Shown here piece after piece: positions 42,771 to 52,942 of a DNA stretch of 64,000 nucleotides. The notes under the pieces were generated by a model. That model saw only the letters and a list, made by a program, of their open reading frames with translations. It ran no database searches and had not been told where the DNA came from. This DNA is from Achromobacter sp. UMC71 (GTDB lineage Bacteria > Pseudomonadota > Gammaproteobacteria > Burkholderiales > Burkholderiaceae_B): NCBI RefSeq assembly GCF_014170305.1, contig NZ_LZZT01000039.1, forward strand, positions 102,150 to 166,149, in the 5' to 3' direction. Each line of letters opens with the position of its first letter. The first letter of the stretch is position 1. The position numbers and the translations under genes were made by a program.

Positions 42771-43265
42771 CTACGGGCGGTTGGCCTGCAGCAGCTTGGC
42801 CAGCAGGCCGCTCAACTGCGCCTGTTCCTTCGCATCCAGCGCCGCCAGCACCTCGGCCTGGTTGCGCACGTGCGCCTGGACCGCCTCGTCGATCAGTTTG
42901 AGCCCCTGGCGCGTCAGCATCACCAGCGTGGCGCGGCCGTCGCTGGGGTTGGCGGCGCGCTTGACCAGGCCCGCGGCCTCCAGCCGGTCGATGCGGTTGG
43001 TCATGCTGCCCGACGAGATCATGGCGTCTTCATACAACGCCGTTGGCGTCAACGCATAGGGCTTGCCGCTGCGCCGCAGCGTGGCCAGCACATCGAATTC
43101 GCCGGGCTGCAGGCCAAAGCGCGCGAACAGCGGATTGATCCGGTCGCGCGAGATCACCAGCGCGCATTCGGCCAAGCGCCCCAGCACGCGCATCGTCGAC
43201 ACGTCCAGGTCTGGCCGCTCCCGGTTCCATTGCGCCACGGCGCGGTCTGCTCTATCCATATCCAT
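42771..43265 (-). CDS. MarR family transcriptional regulator
   Basis: 164 residues from the ATG at 43265 (AGGGAAG upstream). The winged-helix core lies at about 45-120 (LQPGEFDVLATLRRSG...ALYEDAMISSGSMTNRIDRLEAAGLVKR...DGRATLVMLTRQG). It is divergent from an MFS transporter gene; two near-identical 18-bp palindromes lie between them, so it probably represses both directions. The ligand is unknown. Confidence 0.92.
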   Translation of the reverse strand: MDMDRADRAVAQWNRERPDLDVSTMRVLGRLAECALVISRDRINPLFARFGLQPGEFDVLATLRRSGKPYALTPTALYEDAMISSGSMTNRIDRLEAAGLVKRAANPSDGRATLVMLTRQGLKLIDEAVQAHVRNQAEVLAALDAKEQAQLSGLLAKLLQANRP

Positions 43266-43280
43266 GTTGACTTCCCTGGT

Positions 43281-43325
43281 TATCTTGACGTCAAGATAAA
43301 TCCCACTTATCTTGACGTCGAGATA
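43281..43325. promoter_or_regulatory. Twin MarR operators
   Basis: TATCTTGACGTCAAGATA (43281-43298) is a perfect 18-bp palindrome. TATCTTGACGTCGAGATA (43308-43325) differs at one base. The centres are 27 bp apart, in the divergent marR/MFS spacer. Confidence 0.88.
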
Positions 43326-43377
43326 TTTTATCGGAACGGGCCGGGCATGGCGCCCCGCCGTCCGTGCTGGAGCCATC

Positions 43378-44541
43378 GTGTCTTTTTTCCGTATCAATAA
43401 TGCCTGGCGCATCGGCGCCATCGTCCTCGTGGGCTTGAACCTGCGCCCCGTGCTGGCTTCGGTGCCGCCGTTGCTGGACCTGGTGCAGGCGGCCACCCGC
43501 CTGTCCGATTCCGCCGCCGGGCTGCTGACCGCCCTGCCCGTGTTCATCATGGGCCTGGGCGCCCTGGCGGCCGCGCCGCTGCGCCGGCTGGTCAACGAAC
43601 AGCAAGGCGTGGCCCTGGGCCTGGTGCTGATCGCCGCGGCCACCGCCGGCCGCCATTGGGCCAGCCTGCCCCACGTCATGCTGGCCACCGGCCTGGTCGC
43701 GGGCCTGGGCATCGCGGTCACGCAGGCCCTGCTGCCGATCTACATCAAGACGCGCTTTGCGGCGGCCGCCAGCGGCGTCATGGGCCTGTATTCCACGGCC
43801 ATCATGGGCGGCGCGGCGATTGCCAGCGTGGCCGCGCCGCTGGCCGCGCAAGGCGGCGCCTGGCCCGACGCGCTGGCGCTGTGGGCCGCGCCTGCCGCAC
43901 TGGCGCTGGTGTGCTGGCTCGCGGTGGCACGGCGCGCGGCATCGGCCGCGCAAACCTCGGCCGGCGCGCCCCGGGCGCGGGCGCCGCGCAGCCGGGTCTG
44001 CCTGCTGGCCACGTTCTTCGGCCTGGGCACCGGCGCCTACACCCTGGTGCTGGCGTGGCTGTCGCCCTACTACACGGCGCGGGGCTGGACGCCGCTGGCG
44101 GCCGGTCAATTGCTGGGTGCCGTTACCGTGGCCGAGATCGTCGCGGGCCTGGCCGTGTCAGCCGGTATCGGCCGCTTGCCCGACCGCCGCCCCGCGCTGT
44201 ACGCCGCGGTCGGCGCCTTGCTGGCCGGGCTGGCCGGCCTGGTCGCCGCGCCCGACACGCTGGCCTGGCCCGCCGCGGTGCTGGCCGGCCTGGGCATCGG
44301 CGCCCTGTTCCCGCTGTCGCTGATCGTCACCATGGACCATGCCGCGACGCCGGCCGAGGCCGGCCGCCTGGCCTCGCTGGTGCAAGGCGCGGGCTATCTC
44401 ATCGCCGCGCTGTTCCCGTTTGCCGCGGGTCTGGTGCGCCAGCATCTGTCCGACCTGGCGCCGGCGTGGATCGCGATGATGCTCATCTGCCTGGCGCTAT
44501 TCGCGATGGCCGCGCGCTTGCGTCCCGCCGCAAGGCGCTGA
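43378..44541 (+). CDS. MFS transporter, CynX/NimT family
   Basis: 387 residues from a GTG at 43378 with GGAG six bases upstream; the frame opens earlier, but inside the operator region. Twelve membrane helices are visible. GLNLRPVLASVPPLL near the N-terminus is the hallmark of the CynX/NimT branch, whose members move cyanate, nitroimidazoles or other small anions. It is controlled by the divergent MarR protein and followed by an intrinsic terminator. Confidence 0.88.
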   Translation: MSFFRINNAWRIGAIVLVGLNLRPVLASVPPLLDLVQAATRLSDSAAGLLTALPVFIMGLGALAAAPLRRLVNEQQGVALGLVLIAAATAGRHWASLPHVMLATGLVAGLGIAVTQALLPIYIKTRFAAAASGVMGLYSTAIMGGAAIASVAAPLAAQGGAWPDALALWAAPAALALVCWLAVARRAASAAQTSAGAPRARAPRSRVCLLATFFGLGTGAYTLVLAWLSPYYTARGWTPLAAGQLLGAVTVAEIVAGLAVSAGIGRLPDRRPALYAAVGALLAGLAGLVAAPDTLAWPAAVLAGLGIGALFPLSLIVTMDHAATPAEAGRLASLVQGAGYLIAALFPFAAGLVRQHLSDLAPAWIAMMLICLALFAMAARLRPAARR

Positions 44542-44620
44542 GGGAATGCGGGACTTGCGCGCGCATTGGCATTCAGAAAGCCGTCGATACGCCTAGGGAT
44601 TTCCCGCAATTGTTTCGCCC

Positions 44621-44646
44621 TTGCCGCCTTGCGCGGCAATTTTTTT
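44621..44646 (+). terminator. Intrinsic terminator after the MFS gene
   Basis: TTGCCGC (44621-44627), loop CTTGC, GCGGCAA (44633-44639), then seven T. A textbook rho-independent terminator. Confidence 0.9.
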
Positions 44647-44717
44647 GCCTCCCTGAAAGGTGATCGGAAGTTTGAGTTTTTAGACTCCCGCATTCATTGG
44701 ACTGTCAGCTATTTTTC

Positions 44718-44734
44718 AGACCTCAGTCAGGTCT
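44718..44734. promoter_or_regulatory. Palindrome in the tctB leader
   Basis: AGACCT-CAGTC-AGGTCT, 34 bp before the tctB start codon. It could be an operator for an unlinked regulator or a weak leader hairpin. Confidence 0.4.
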
Positions 44735-44767
44735 AAGAAAAGCAACAACAAAGGGAGGAATGATCCA

Positions 44768-45238
44768 ATGCAGTCAAAACGCAGCGCCATCAAGCGCGAG
44801 CTCTGGGCCGCAGGCACGATGATCGTGCTGGGCCTGGGCGCCATCGCGCAGGCATCCACATACACACTGGGCAGCCTGGCGCGCATGGGCCCGGGCCTGT
44901 TCCCCGCCATCCTCGGCGTGATCCTGGTCCTGCTGGGCCTGATCATCGCGCGCATGGCCTACTCGCCGCTGACCGTCGAGGAAGACGCCGAAGAGGTCCC
45001 GCCGCCGCAATGGCGCGGCTGGGGCTGCATCATCGGCGGCCTGCTGGCGTTCATCCTGTTCGGCAAGTTCGGCGGCCTGGTTCCCGCGACCTTCGCGCTG
45101 GTCTTCATTTCGGCCCTGGGCGACCGCGACCACACCTGGCGCAGCGCCGCGGTGCTCGCCGTGGGCGTGACCCTTCTCGGCGTTGCCGTTTTCTCGTGGG
45201 GCCTGCAGTTGCAGTTCCCGCTGTTCCGCTGGGGCTGA
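44768..45238 (+). CDS. tctB: Tripartite tricarboxylate transporter small subunit TctB
   Basis: 156 residues with about four membrane helices and the TctB motif MGPGLFPAILGVILVLLGL. The ribosome site GGGAGGAA lies nine bases upstream. TctB is the small membrane partner of TctA in binding-protein-dependent, ion-coupled uptake of citrate-like or other carboxylates. The tctA gene follows after 3 bp. Confidence 0.92.
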   Translation: MQSKRSAIKRELWAAGTMIVLGLGAIAQASTYTLGSLARMGPGLFPAILGVILVLLGLIIARMAYSPLTVEEDAEEVPPPQWRGWGCIIGGLLAFILFGKFGGLVPATFALVFISALGDRDHTWRSAAVLAVGVTLLGVAVFSWGLQLQFPLFRWG

Positions 45239-45241
45239 TCG

Positions 45242-46771
45242 ATGGAAATCTTCAATAACCTGATGCACGGGTTCTCCGTCGCGTTCGCGCTGGACAATCT
45301 GCTGTGGGCCGTGTTCGGCGTCTTCATGGGCAACCTGATCGGCGTGCTGCCGGGCATGGGCGTGCTGGCCGCCATTTCGATCCTGCTGCCGCTGACCTAC
45401 ACCATGACGCCCACCGCGGCGCTGGTGATGCTGTCCGGCATCTACTACGGTTCGCAATACGGCGGCGGCATCACCTCGATCATGCTGAACCTGCCGGGCA
45501 CCGCGTCACACGCGGTGGCGTGCCTGGACGGCAATCCGCTAGCCCGCAACGGCAAGGCCGGCTCGGCGCTGTTCATGCTGATGTTCTCGTCGTTCTGCGG
45601 CGCATCGGTCGGCATCCTGGCGATGATCCTGTTCTCGCCGCTGCTGGTGGACGTGGCCTTCAAGTTCGGGCCGGCCGAGTACTTCTCGATGATGATGCTG
45701 GGCCTGCTGGCCGGCGCGACGCTGGCCAAGGGGTCGGCCATCAAGGGTGTGGCGATGGTGGTGGTCGGCTTGCTGCTGGGCGTGGTGGGCACCGACGTCA
45801 ACACCGGCACCATGCGCTTTCACTTCGGCATCCTGGAACTGAGCGATGGCCTGCAGATCGTGGCGCTGGCGATGGGCTTGTTCGGCGTGGCCGACTTCCT
45901 GAAGAACATCAACCAGATCGGCGGCGATACCAAGGTCACCAGCGGCAAGATCAGCATGAAGTCCATGCGCCCCGAAGCCGGCGACATCAAGCAGTCGCGC
46001 GGCGCCCTGGTGCGCGGCACCGCCATCGGCGCGGCCTTCGGCATCCTGCCGGGCACCGGCCCGACCATTGCCTCGTTCATCTCGTACGCGGTGGAAAAGA
46101 AAGTGGCGCGCGAGCCGCGCCGCTTTGGCCGCGGCGCCATCGAAGGCATCGCCGGCCCCGAGGCCGCCACCAGCGCATCGACGCAGACCAGCTTCATCCC
46201 CACCATGAGCCTGGGCATTCCCGGCGATCCGGTGATGGCGCTGATGCTGGGCGCGTTGATCATCCACGGTATCCAGCCGGGTCCGCAGATGATGATCGAG
46301 CACGCCGACATGTTCTGGGGGCTGATCGCCAGCTTCTGGGTCGGCAACGTGCTGCTCCTGCTGCTGAACCTGCCGCTGATCGGCATGTGGGTGCGCCTGT
46401 TGACGGTGCCGTTCCGCTACCTGTTCCCGGCGGCGCTGTTCTTTGTCTGCGTCGGGGTCTACAGCACCAACAACAACCTGTTCGACGTGGGCATGGTGAC
46501 GTTGTTCGGCGCCGCGGGCTACGCGCTGATCCGCTTGCGCTTCGAACCCGCGCCGCTGCTCTTGGGCTTCGTGCTGGGGCCGATGGTGGAAGAAAACTTC
46601 CGCCGCGCCCTGCTGCTGTCGCGCGGCGAGCTGTCCATCTTCGTGACGCGTCCGATCAGCCTGGGCTTCGTGCTGGCGTGCGTGCTGCTGATCGCGCTGC
46701 TGCTGGTGTCGGCGGTGCGTCAACGCAACAAGGCGCGGGTGGCCTTGGAAACCTCCAGCTCCACGGCCTGA
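45242..46771 (+). CDS. tctA: Tripartite tricarboxylate transporter large subunit TctA
   Basis: 509 residues, about eleven or twelve helices, with the TctA motifs GVLPGMGVLAAISILLPL and YYGSQYGGGITSIMLNLPG in the first half and GTGPTIASFISY and GIPGDPVMALMLGALIIHG in the second. The periplasmic binding protein TctC is not adjacent, as is common in Bordetella-like genomes where many TctC genes are unlinked. The substrate therefore cannot be deduced. An intrinsic terminator follows. Confidence 0.94.
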   Translation: MEIFNNLMHGFSVAFALDNLLWAVFGVFMGNLIGVLPGMGVLAAISILLPLTYTMTPTAALVMLSGIYYGSQYGGGITSIMLNLPGTASHAVACLDGNPLARNGKAGSALFMLMFSSFCGASVGILAMILFSPLLVDVAFKFGPAEYFSMMMLGLLAGATLAKGSAIKGVAMVVVGLLLGVVGTDVNTGTMRFHFGILELSDGLQIVALAMGLFGVADFLKNINQIGGDTKVTSGKISMKSMRPEAGDIKQSRGALVRGTAIGAAFGILPGTGPTIASFISYAVEKKVAREPRRFGRGAIEGIAGPEAATSASTQTSFIPTMSLGIPGDPVMALMLGALIIHGIQPGPQMMIEHADMFWGLIASFWVGNVLLLLLNLPLIGMWVRLLTVPFRYLFPAALFFVCVGVYSTNNNLFDVGMVTLFGAAGYALIRLRFEPAPLLLGFVLGPMVEENFRRALLLSRGELSIFVTRPISLGFVLACVLLIALLLVSAVRQRNKARVALETSSSTA

Positions 46772-46798
46772 TTCTCATCCGGCCAGCGTAAGCCACTG

Positions 46799-46823
46799 CA
46801 GCCGCCCTCGGGCGGCTGTTTTT
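46799..46823 (+). terminator. Intrinsic terminator after tctA
   Basis: CAGCCGCC (46799-46806), loop CTCG, GGCGGCTG (46811-46818), followed by five T. Confidence 0.9.
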
Positions 46824-46838
46824 CCTTGCCAGCGCGGA

Positions 46839-47198
46839 TCAAGCCTCGGGGCCGGTGCCGGCCGGCGGCGCCTGATGGCCGTCGATGTGACCCAGCGGCC
46901 GGCCCGGATCGAGCCGGTCGCGCACGCGCTGCTTCAGGACCTTGGCTTCCGGAAAGCCGCCGTCGCGCTTGCGGTCCCAGATCAGGTCGCCGTCATAGGT
47001 GATCTGGAAGACGCCGCCGGTGCCGGGTTGCAGCGCCACTTCGCCCAGGTCGGTGGAAAAAGTGGACAACAGCTCCTGCGCCATCCACCCGGCGCGCAGC
47101 AGCCACTGGCACTGCGTGCAATAGAGGATGACGATGCGGGGCCGCGGGGCGGCGGTGGCAGCGGGAATGTCGGCGGTACGAATATCGGCGGTACTCAT
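46839..47198 (-). CDS. SelT/SelW/SelH family (Rdx) thioredoxin-like protein
   Basis: 119 residues. The CxxC redox motif is in ILYCTQCQWLLRAGW (about 26-40), with Cys in place of the selenocysteine found in animal SelW/SelT. The Rdx motif TGGVFQITYDGDLIWDRKRDGGFPE follows. The variable tails at both ends look disordered. A cytoplasmic redox role is inferred. The gene ends 16 bp from the tctA terminator and is divergent from an MFS exporter gene. Confidence 0.88.
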   Translation of the reverse strand: MSTADIRTADIPAATAAPRPRIVILYCTQCQWLLRAGWMAQELLSTFSTDLGEVALQPGTGGVFQITYDGDLIWDRKRDGGFPEAKVLKQRVRDRLDPGRPLGHIDGHQAPPAGTGPEA

Positions 47199-47273
47199 GG
47201 CGCGGGACTCAAGTAGCGGTAGTCGTGGATAATGTCAGGTTTTCCCGGGCGCGCAACGCGTCCAGAGTCTGCC

Positions 47274-48488
47274 ATGAAGTCTGCATTATCGCCCCGAGGC
47301 CAACGTTGGCTGATCGGCCTGTTGATGGGCCTGGTCACCCTGACGCCGATGGGCATCGATATCTACCTGCCGTCCCTGCCCGCCATGGCCGTCGGCTTCG
47401 GCCAACCGGTAAGCGCGCTGCAAGCCAGTATCACTTTGTTCATCTTTGCCGTGGGCGTCGGCCAGATGCTGATCGGTCCGCTGGCCGACCGCTACGGCCG
47501 GCGCCCGGTGGCCCTGGCCGGCGCGATCGCTTATCTGCTCGGGTCCGCGCTGGGCGCGGCCGCGACCTCGCTGGACCTGTTCTACACCGCTCGCGTGATC
47601 CAGGGCCTGGGCGCCTGTTCGGCGTCGCTGGTGGCGTTTGCCGCCGTGCGCGACTGCTTCAGCCCGAGCGTCGGCGCGCGCGTCTACAGCTATCTGAACG
47701 GCGCCTTGTGCACGGTGCCAGCGCTGGCGCCGATGCTGGGCGGCGCGCTGGCCGTGCAGGCAAGCTGGCGCAGCACCTTCGCGTTCATGGCCTTGTTCGC
47801 GCTGGCGCTGGCTACGCTCTTGGCCGGCCGCTTCGAAGAAACGCGGGCCGCGCCGCCGCCCGCGGGCGCCGCGCTCTACAGCCTGCGGCGCTATGCACCG
47901 ATCATCGCCAGCGGCCGCTTCCTGTATTTCGCCGTGTACGGCATGGCCGGCATGGCCATGATCCTGGTGTTCGTGTCGGCGGCGCCGGTGGTGCTGGTGC
48001 AGCAGCTGGGCTATTCCGAATTAGGCTTTTCGGCCTGGTTCGGCGGCAACGCGGCCATCAATATCGCGGCCTTCTTCCTGGCCCCGGTGTTCATCGCGCG
48101 CTTCGGCCGCTACGCCATGCTGCGCGTCGGCATGGCGGCGCTGGTGCTGGCCGGCCTGATGCACCTGGCCGCCTGGCGCTGGGCGCCGGCCGCCGCCTGG
48201 ATCTTCATGCTGCCGGTGGCGGTGCTGACAGTAGGCTTTTCGCTGGCGCTGGGGTCCGCGCTGAGCCTGGCGCTGGAACCCTACGGCGACCGCGCCGGCA
48301 CCGCGGCGGCGGTCTACGGCCTGTTCCAGATGAGCGGCTCGGCCGTCATCGCCACCGTGCTGCTGGACGCCGGCGTGGCGCCGCAAGCGGCGATGGGACT
48401 GATCGGCGTGCTCATCGTCGGCCCGCTGCTGTGCCTGTCCGGCGCGATGGCGCGGCGGATGGCGGCAAGCGTGTCCACCCAGGCATGA
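47274..48488 (+). CDS. MFS drug exporter, Bcr/CflA family
   Basis: 404 residues from the ATG at 47274 (an ATG-less upstream extension exists). Twelve helices; MGIDIYLPSLPAM near the N-terminus, GPLADRYGRRPV in the first loop and the motif C-like segment ALAPMLGGAL identify the Bcr/CflA branch, which expels bicyclomycin, chloramphenicol or sulfonamides by proton antiport. The true substrate is unknown. Confidence 0.88.
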   Translation: MKSALSPRGQRWLIGLLMGLVTLTPMGIDIYLPSLPAMAVGFGQPVSALQASITLFIFAVGVGQMLIGPLADRYGRRPVALAGAIAYLLGSALGAAATSLDLFYTARVIQGLGACSASLVAFAAVRDCFSPSVGARVYSYLNGALCTVPALAPMLGGALAVQASWRSTFAFMALFALALATLLAGRFEETRAAPPPAGAALYSLRRYAPIIASGRFLYFAVYGMAGMAMILVFVSAAPVVLVQQLGYSELGFSAWFGGNAAINIAAFFLAPVFIARFGRYAMLRVGMAALVLAGLMHLAAWRWAPAAAWIFMLPVAVLTVGFSLALGSALSLALEPYGDRAGTAAAVYGLFQMSGSAVIATVLLDAGVAPQAAMGLIGVLIVGPLLCLSGAMARRMAASVSTQA

Positions 48489-48513
48489 GGCCGGCGGGCC
48501 TGCCCCGCCCCCT

Positions 48514-48987
48514 TCAACCCGCCGCGCGCGGCGTGTTCGACAGGTGCATCAGCAACGCCCCGCCGGCGATCAGGCCCGCGCCCAGCAGGCGGCCCGGATT
48601 CAGCGTGCTGCCGACAAACCCCACCAGCGCATAGCGGTCCAGCAATAGCGCCGCCAGCATCTGGCCCGCGATCACCGCGGCCAGGAAAGCGCCCGCGCCC
48701 AGGCGCGGCGCCAGCATCAGCGCGGCCGTGATGTAGAACACGCCGGCCAGGCCGCCGGTCCAGCCCCACCACGGCAACTGGCCGATGGCCGAGAAACTGG
48801 GCGCCGGCACCCGCATCAGCGCCATCACCGCCATGGCGGCGATGGCGCTGATGGCCAGCGATGCCATCGTGGCCCACAAGGGGTGGCCCAGGTGCCTGCC
48901 GAGCGCGGCGTTGGCCCCCGCCTGAAACGGCACGAGCGCGCCGGCCAGGACGGCGGCGGGAATGGCGATAAGGGAAGTCGAGTTCAT
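48514..48987 (-). CDS. DMT family transporter, YdcZ/DUF606 type
   Basis: 157 residues with five membrane helices. AGALVPFQAGANAALGRHLGHPLWATM is the DUF606 signature. It is convergent with the Bcr/CflA gene and divergent from a LysR regulator gene, which probably controls it. The substrate is unknown. Confidence 0.88.
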   Translation of the reverse strand: MNSTSLIAIPAAVLAGALVPFQAGANAALGRHLGHPLWATMASLAISAIAAMAVMALMRVPAPSFSAIGQLPWWGWTGGLAGVFYITAALMLAPRLGAGAFLAAVIAGQMLAALLLDRYALVGFVGSTLNPGRLLGAGLIAGGALLMHLSNTPRAAG

Positions 48988-49030
48988 GGCTAACGTCCAA
49001 TCAAAGCGGGATTGGCGTTATTCTCTTATT

Positions 49031-49091
49031 CATCAAACGGGTAATCCAATTCGATATTTATCTGTTGAATATGCATCCAACGAATAATCAA
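49031..49091. promoter_or_regulatory. Repeated site in the lysR/DMT divergent spacer
   Basis: CATCAAACGGGTAATCCAA (49031-49049) and CATCCAACGAATAATCAA (49074-49091) form an imperfect direct repeat 43 bp apart. The second copy covers the lysR start codon region. Candidate LysR binding sites with autoregulation. Confidence 0.5.
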
Positions 49092-49994
49092 GTTCAACCG
49101 CCCGGGCACAACCTGCGGGCGGTGGACCTGAACCTGCTGGTGGTGCTGGATGCGCTGCTGCACGAACGCCATCTGACCCGCGCCGCCGCCCGGCTGCCAA
49201 TGAGCCAACCGGCGGTCAGCCATGCGCTGGCGCGCCTGCGCGTACTGCTGGGCGACCCCCTGTTCCACCGCACCCGCGGCGGCCTGCGGCCCACGCCGCA
49301 CGCGCTGGCGCTGCAGGCGCCGCTGCACGACGTGCTGGCGCAGGTGCGCCGCCTGCTGGCTGGCGCCGTGTTCGACCCGGCAGCCAGCCGCCGCGCGTTC
49401 CGCCTGGCCATGTCCGACTATGGCGCCAGCGTGGTGCTGCCGCCGCTGCTGCGCCATCTGCGGCGCGAGGCGCCGGGCATCGACCTGGAAATCAGCTACG
49501 CCAGCCGCGGCGGCATGATTGCCGGGGTGGCCGATGGCCAGTTGGACCTGGCCCTGGCGGTGTTCGGCGAAACGCCGGCCGAGATCCGCCGCGCGGTGTT
49601 GTTCCACGAACCCTTTGTCTGCGTCACGGACGCCGCGAATCCGCTCGCGCCGCCAACGCTGGAGACCTATCTGGCGCGCCCTCACGTCCTGGTGGCGGCC
49701 AGCCAGGATCAACGTTCGGGCGAAGTGGACGCGGCCCTGGCCCGGATCGGCCAGACCCGCCGCGTGGCGTTGCGGCTGCCGCATTGGACGGCCGCCCCGG
49801 CCGTGCTGGCCGGCACCGACCTGGTATTGACGGTGGCGCGGCGCACGGTCGAGCCGGCCCCGCCCGGACTGGCGGTGGGACCCGTACCCTTTCCGATGGA
49901 CCCGCTGGGCTTTGAAATGCTGTGGCACGAACGCGCCGACGGCGATGCCGGGCTGCGCTGGCTGCGCGAACTGCTGGCCGCGTTGCTGGCCTAG
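49071..49994 (+). CDS. LysR family regulator (NodD/SyrM-like branch)
   Basis: 307 residues from the ATG at 49071 (a TTG two codons earlier was rejected). The N-terminal helix-turn-helix at about 15-72 (VDLNLLVVLDALLHERHLTRAAARLPMSQPAVSHALARLRVLLGDPLF) carries the branch-typical opening. The C-terminal effector domain is complete. It is divergent from the DMT transporter gene. Confidence 0.92.
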   Translation: MHPTNNQVQPPGHNLRAVDLNLLVVLDALLHERHLTRAAARLPMSQPAVSHALARLRVLLGDPLFHRTRGGLRPTPHALALQAPLHDVLAQVRRLLAGAVFDPAASRRAFRLAMSDYGASVVLPPLLRHLRREAPGIDLEISYASRGGMIAGVADGQLDLALAVFGETPAEIRRAVLFHEPFVCVTDAANPLAPPTLETYLARPHVLVAASQDQRSGEVDAALARIGQTRRVALRLPHWTAAPAVLAGTDLVLTVARRTVEPAPPGLAVGPVPFPMDPLGFEMLWHERADGDAGLRWLRELLAALLA

Positions 49995-50040
49995 GGCCTG
50001 TCGCCCGCCAAGGCCCTGGCGGCAAGCCGTGGCCGCGGCC

Positions 50041-51027
<987 letters not shown>

Positions 51028-51118
51028 GCTTGGTTCTCCTGCACAAAAAGTTTGATGAGTGTAGTTCAGGTATTATTGAATTGGACTCAATGATCTATTC
51101 ATTCCTGCATAGCCCCCC

Positions 51119-52042
51119 ATGCCTTCCTATAGCCGCCACGACCTGGCCGACCTCAGCGCCTTCGCGGCCATCTGCCGGCGCGGCAGTTTTCGCCTGGCGG
51201 CCAGCGAGCTGGGCGTATCCACCTCGGCGCTCAGCCACGCCCTGCGCAATCTGGAAGACCGGCTAGGGGTCAAGCTGCTGAACCGCACCACCCGCTCGGT
51301 GGCCCCCACCGAGGCCGGGGCCAAGCTGGCAGCGCAGCTGGACCAGAGTTTCGGCGCCATCGGCGAAGCCCTGTCCGAACTGGGCCACTACCGAGCCGGC
51401 GCCTTGGGCGGCCTGCGCATCAACGTGCCGCGCGACGCGTCGCGGCTGCTGCTTAGCCCGGTGCTGGCCCGCTATCTCGCCGAGTGCCCGGGCGTGAAGA
51501 TCGAAGTCGTGGTCGACAACAATCTGGTGGACATCGTCAAGGCGGGTTTCGACGCGGGCATCCGCTTTGGCGACACGGTGCCGCAGGACATGGTCTGCAC
51601 GCCGCTGACGCCGCCGCTGAAATGGGTGGTGGTGGGCGCGCCCAGCTACCTGGGCCGCCAGGGCACGCCCAAGACGCCGGACGACCTGCTGCGCCACGCC
51701 TGCATCCGCCTGCGCCTGGGCGACCAGACCATGTACCGCTGGGAACTGGGCCAGGGTAGCCGTGCCTGCGAAATCGACGCGCCCGGCGCGCTGATCGTCA
51801 ACGACACCGACATGGCAGTGGACGCCGCACTGGACAGCCTGGGCCTGGCCTATTGCCTGGAACGCTATGCCGAGCCGCACCTGCGCGCCGGCCGCCTGCG
51901 CCGCGTGCTCGAAGACTGGTCGCCCGCCGGCGCGCCGCTGGTCATGTACTACCCCAGCCGGCGGCAACTGGCGCCGGCGCTCAGCCGCCTGATCCAGGCC
52001 ATCCGCACCGCGAATGGATTGCCCGGCGCGATCGACGGCTAG
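51119..52042 (+). CDS. LysR family regulator (CrgA/DsdC-like)
   Basis: 307 residues. Helix-turn-helix at about 8-66 (DLSAFAAICRRGSFRLAASELGVSTSALSHALRNLEDRLGVKLLNRTTRSVAPTEAG) and a full substrate-binding domain with GFDAGIRFGD, typical of the group that controls oxidoreductase genes. The divergent aldo/keto reductase is the likely target. Confidence 0.92.
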   Translation: MPSYSRHDLADLSAFAAICRRGSFRLAASELGVSTSALSHALRNLEDRLGVKLLNRTTRSVAPTEAGAKLAAQLDQSFGAIGEALSELGHYRAGALGGLRINVPRDASRLLLSPVLARYLAECPGVKIEVVVDNNLVDIVKAGFDAGIRFGDTVPQDMVCTPLTPPLKWVVVGAPSYLGRQGTPKTPDDLLRHACIRLRLGDQTMYRWELGQGSRACEIDAPGALIVNDTDMAVDAALDSLGLAYCLERYAEPHLRAGRLRRVLEDWSPAGAPLVMYYPSRRQLAPALSRLIQAIRTANGLPGAIDG

Positions 52043-52125
52043 CCCGCCGCGCAAGGTCCCAGCCCCGCCAACGCTGCGGATAGCTAGCCTACTATTCCAG
52101 GAAACCCTTTATTCCTGGAGACATC

Positions 52126-52932
52126 ATGGCCCCCGATTCCCCGCTGCAATCCGAATCCCCCGCCCCGCTGCTGCTGCGCACGACGCACGACGGCATCGCC
52201 ACGCTGCGGCTGAACCGGCCGGCGCAGTTCAATGCCTTGTCCGAAGACTTGCTGGGCGCGCTGGCGGCGGAAATCGAAGCGCTGGAACAGGATGCGTCGC
52301 TGCGCTGCGTCGTGCTGGAATCGGCCGGTCGCGCGTTCTGCGCCGGCCACGATCTGCGCGAGATGCGCAGCCAACCGTCGTTCGACTATTACCTGGCGCT
52401 GTTCCGCCGATGCAGCGGCGTGATGCAAAGCCTGCAGGCCCTGCCCGTGCCCGTCATCGCCAAGGTGCGCGGCATCGCCACGGCGGCGGGCTGCCAGCTG
52501 GTCGCCAGCTGCGACCTGGCGGTGGCGGCCGACAGCGCCACCTTCGCCGTCTCCGGTATCAACGCCGGCCTGTTCTGCTCGACGCCGGCCGTGGCGCTCA
52601 GCCGCAACGTGTCGGCCAAGCGGGCCTTCGAAATGCTGGTCACCGCCCGCTTCATCGACGCCGCCCAGGCGCGGGATTGGGGCCTGGTCAACGACATCGC
52701 GCCCGAGGCCGAACTGGATGCGCGGGTGCAGGCCCTGGCCGAGGTCATCGCCGCCAAGAGCCCTGCGGCGATCCGCTACGGCAAGCGCATGTTCTATGCG
52801 CAGCGCCAGATGCCGCAAGCCGAGGCCTACGACTATGCCGCCGAGGTCATGGCGCGCAACATGATGGAAGAAGACGCCGCGGAAGGCATCGACGCTTTCC
52901 TGCAAAAACGCACGCCGCGCTGGCGCGGCTGA
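52126..52932 (+). CDS. Enoyl-CoA hydratase/isomerase family protein
   Basis: 268 residues. The crotonase fold is clear: LNRPAQFNALSEDLLGAL, the oxyanion-hole segments AFCAGHDL (about 72) and GIATAAGCQLVASCDLAVAA (about 115-134). The region of the second catalytic Glu reads INAGLFCSTPAVALSRNVS, as in ECHDC3-like proteins in which hydratase activity is doubtful. RBS CTGGAGA lies before the ATG. It stands alone and its substrate is unknown. Confidence 0.88.
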   Translation: MAPDSPLQSESPAPLLLRTTHDGIATLRLNRPAQFNALSEDLLGALAAEIEALEQDASLRCVVLESAGRAFCAGHDLREMRSQPSFDYYLALFRRCSGVMQSLQALPVPVIAKVRGIATAAGCQLVASCDLAVAADSATFAVSGINAGLFCSTPAVALSRNVSAKRAFEMLVTARFIDAAQARDWGLVNDIAPEAELDARVQALAEVIAAKSPAAIRYGKRMFYAQRQMPQAEAYDYAAEVMARNMMEEDAAEGIDAFLQKRTPRWRG

Positions 52933-52942
52933 ACGTAACGCG

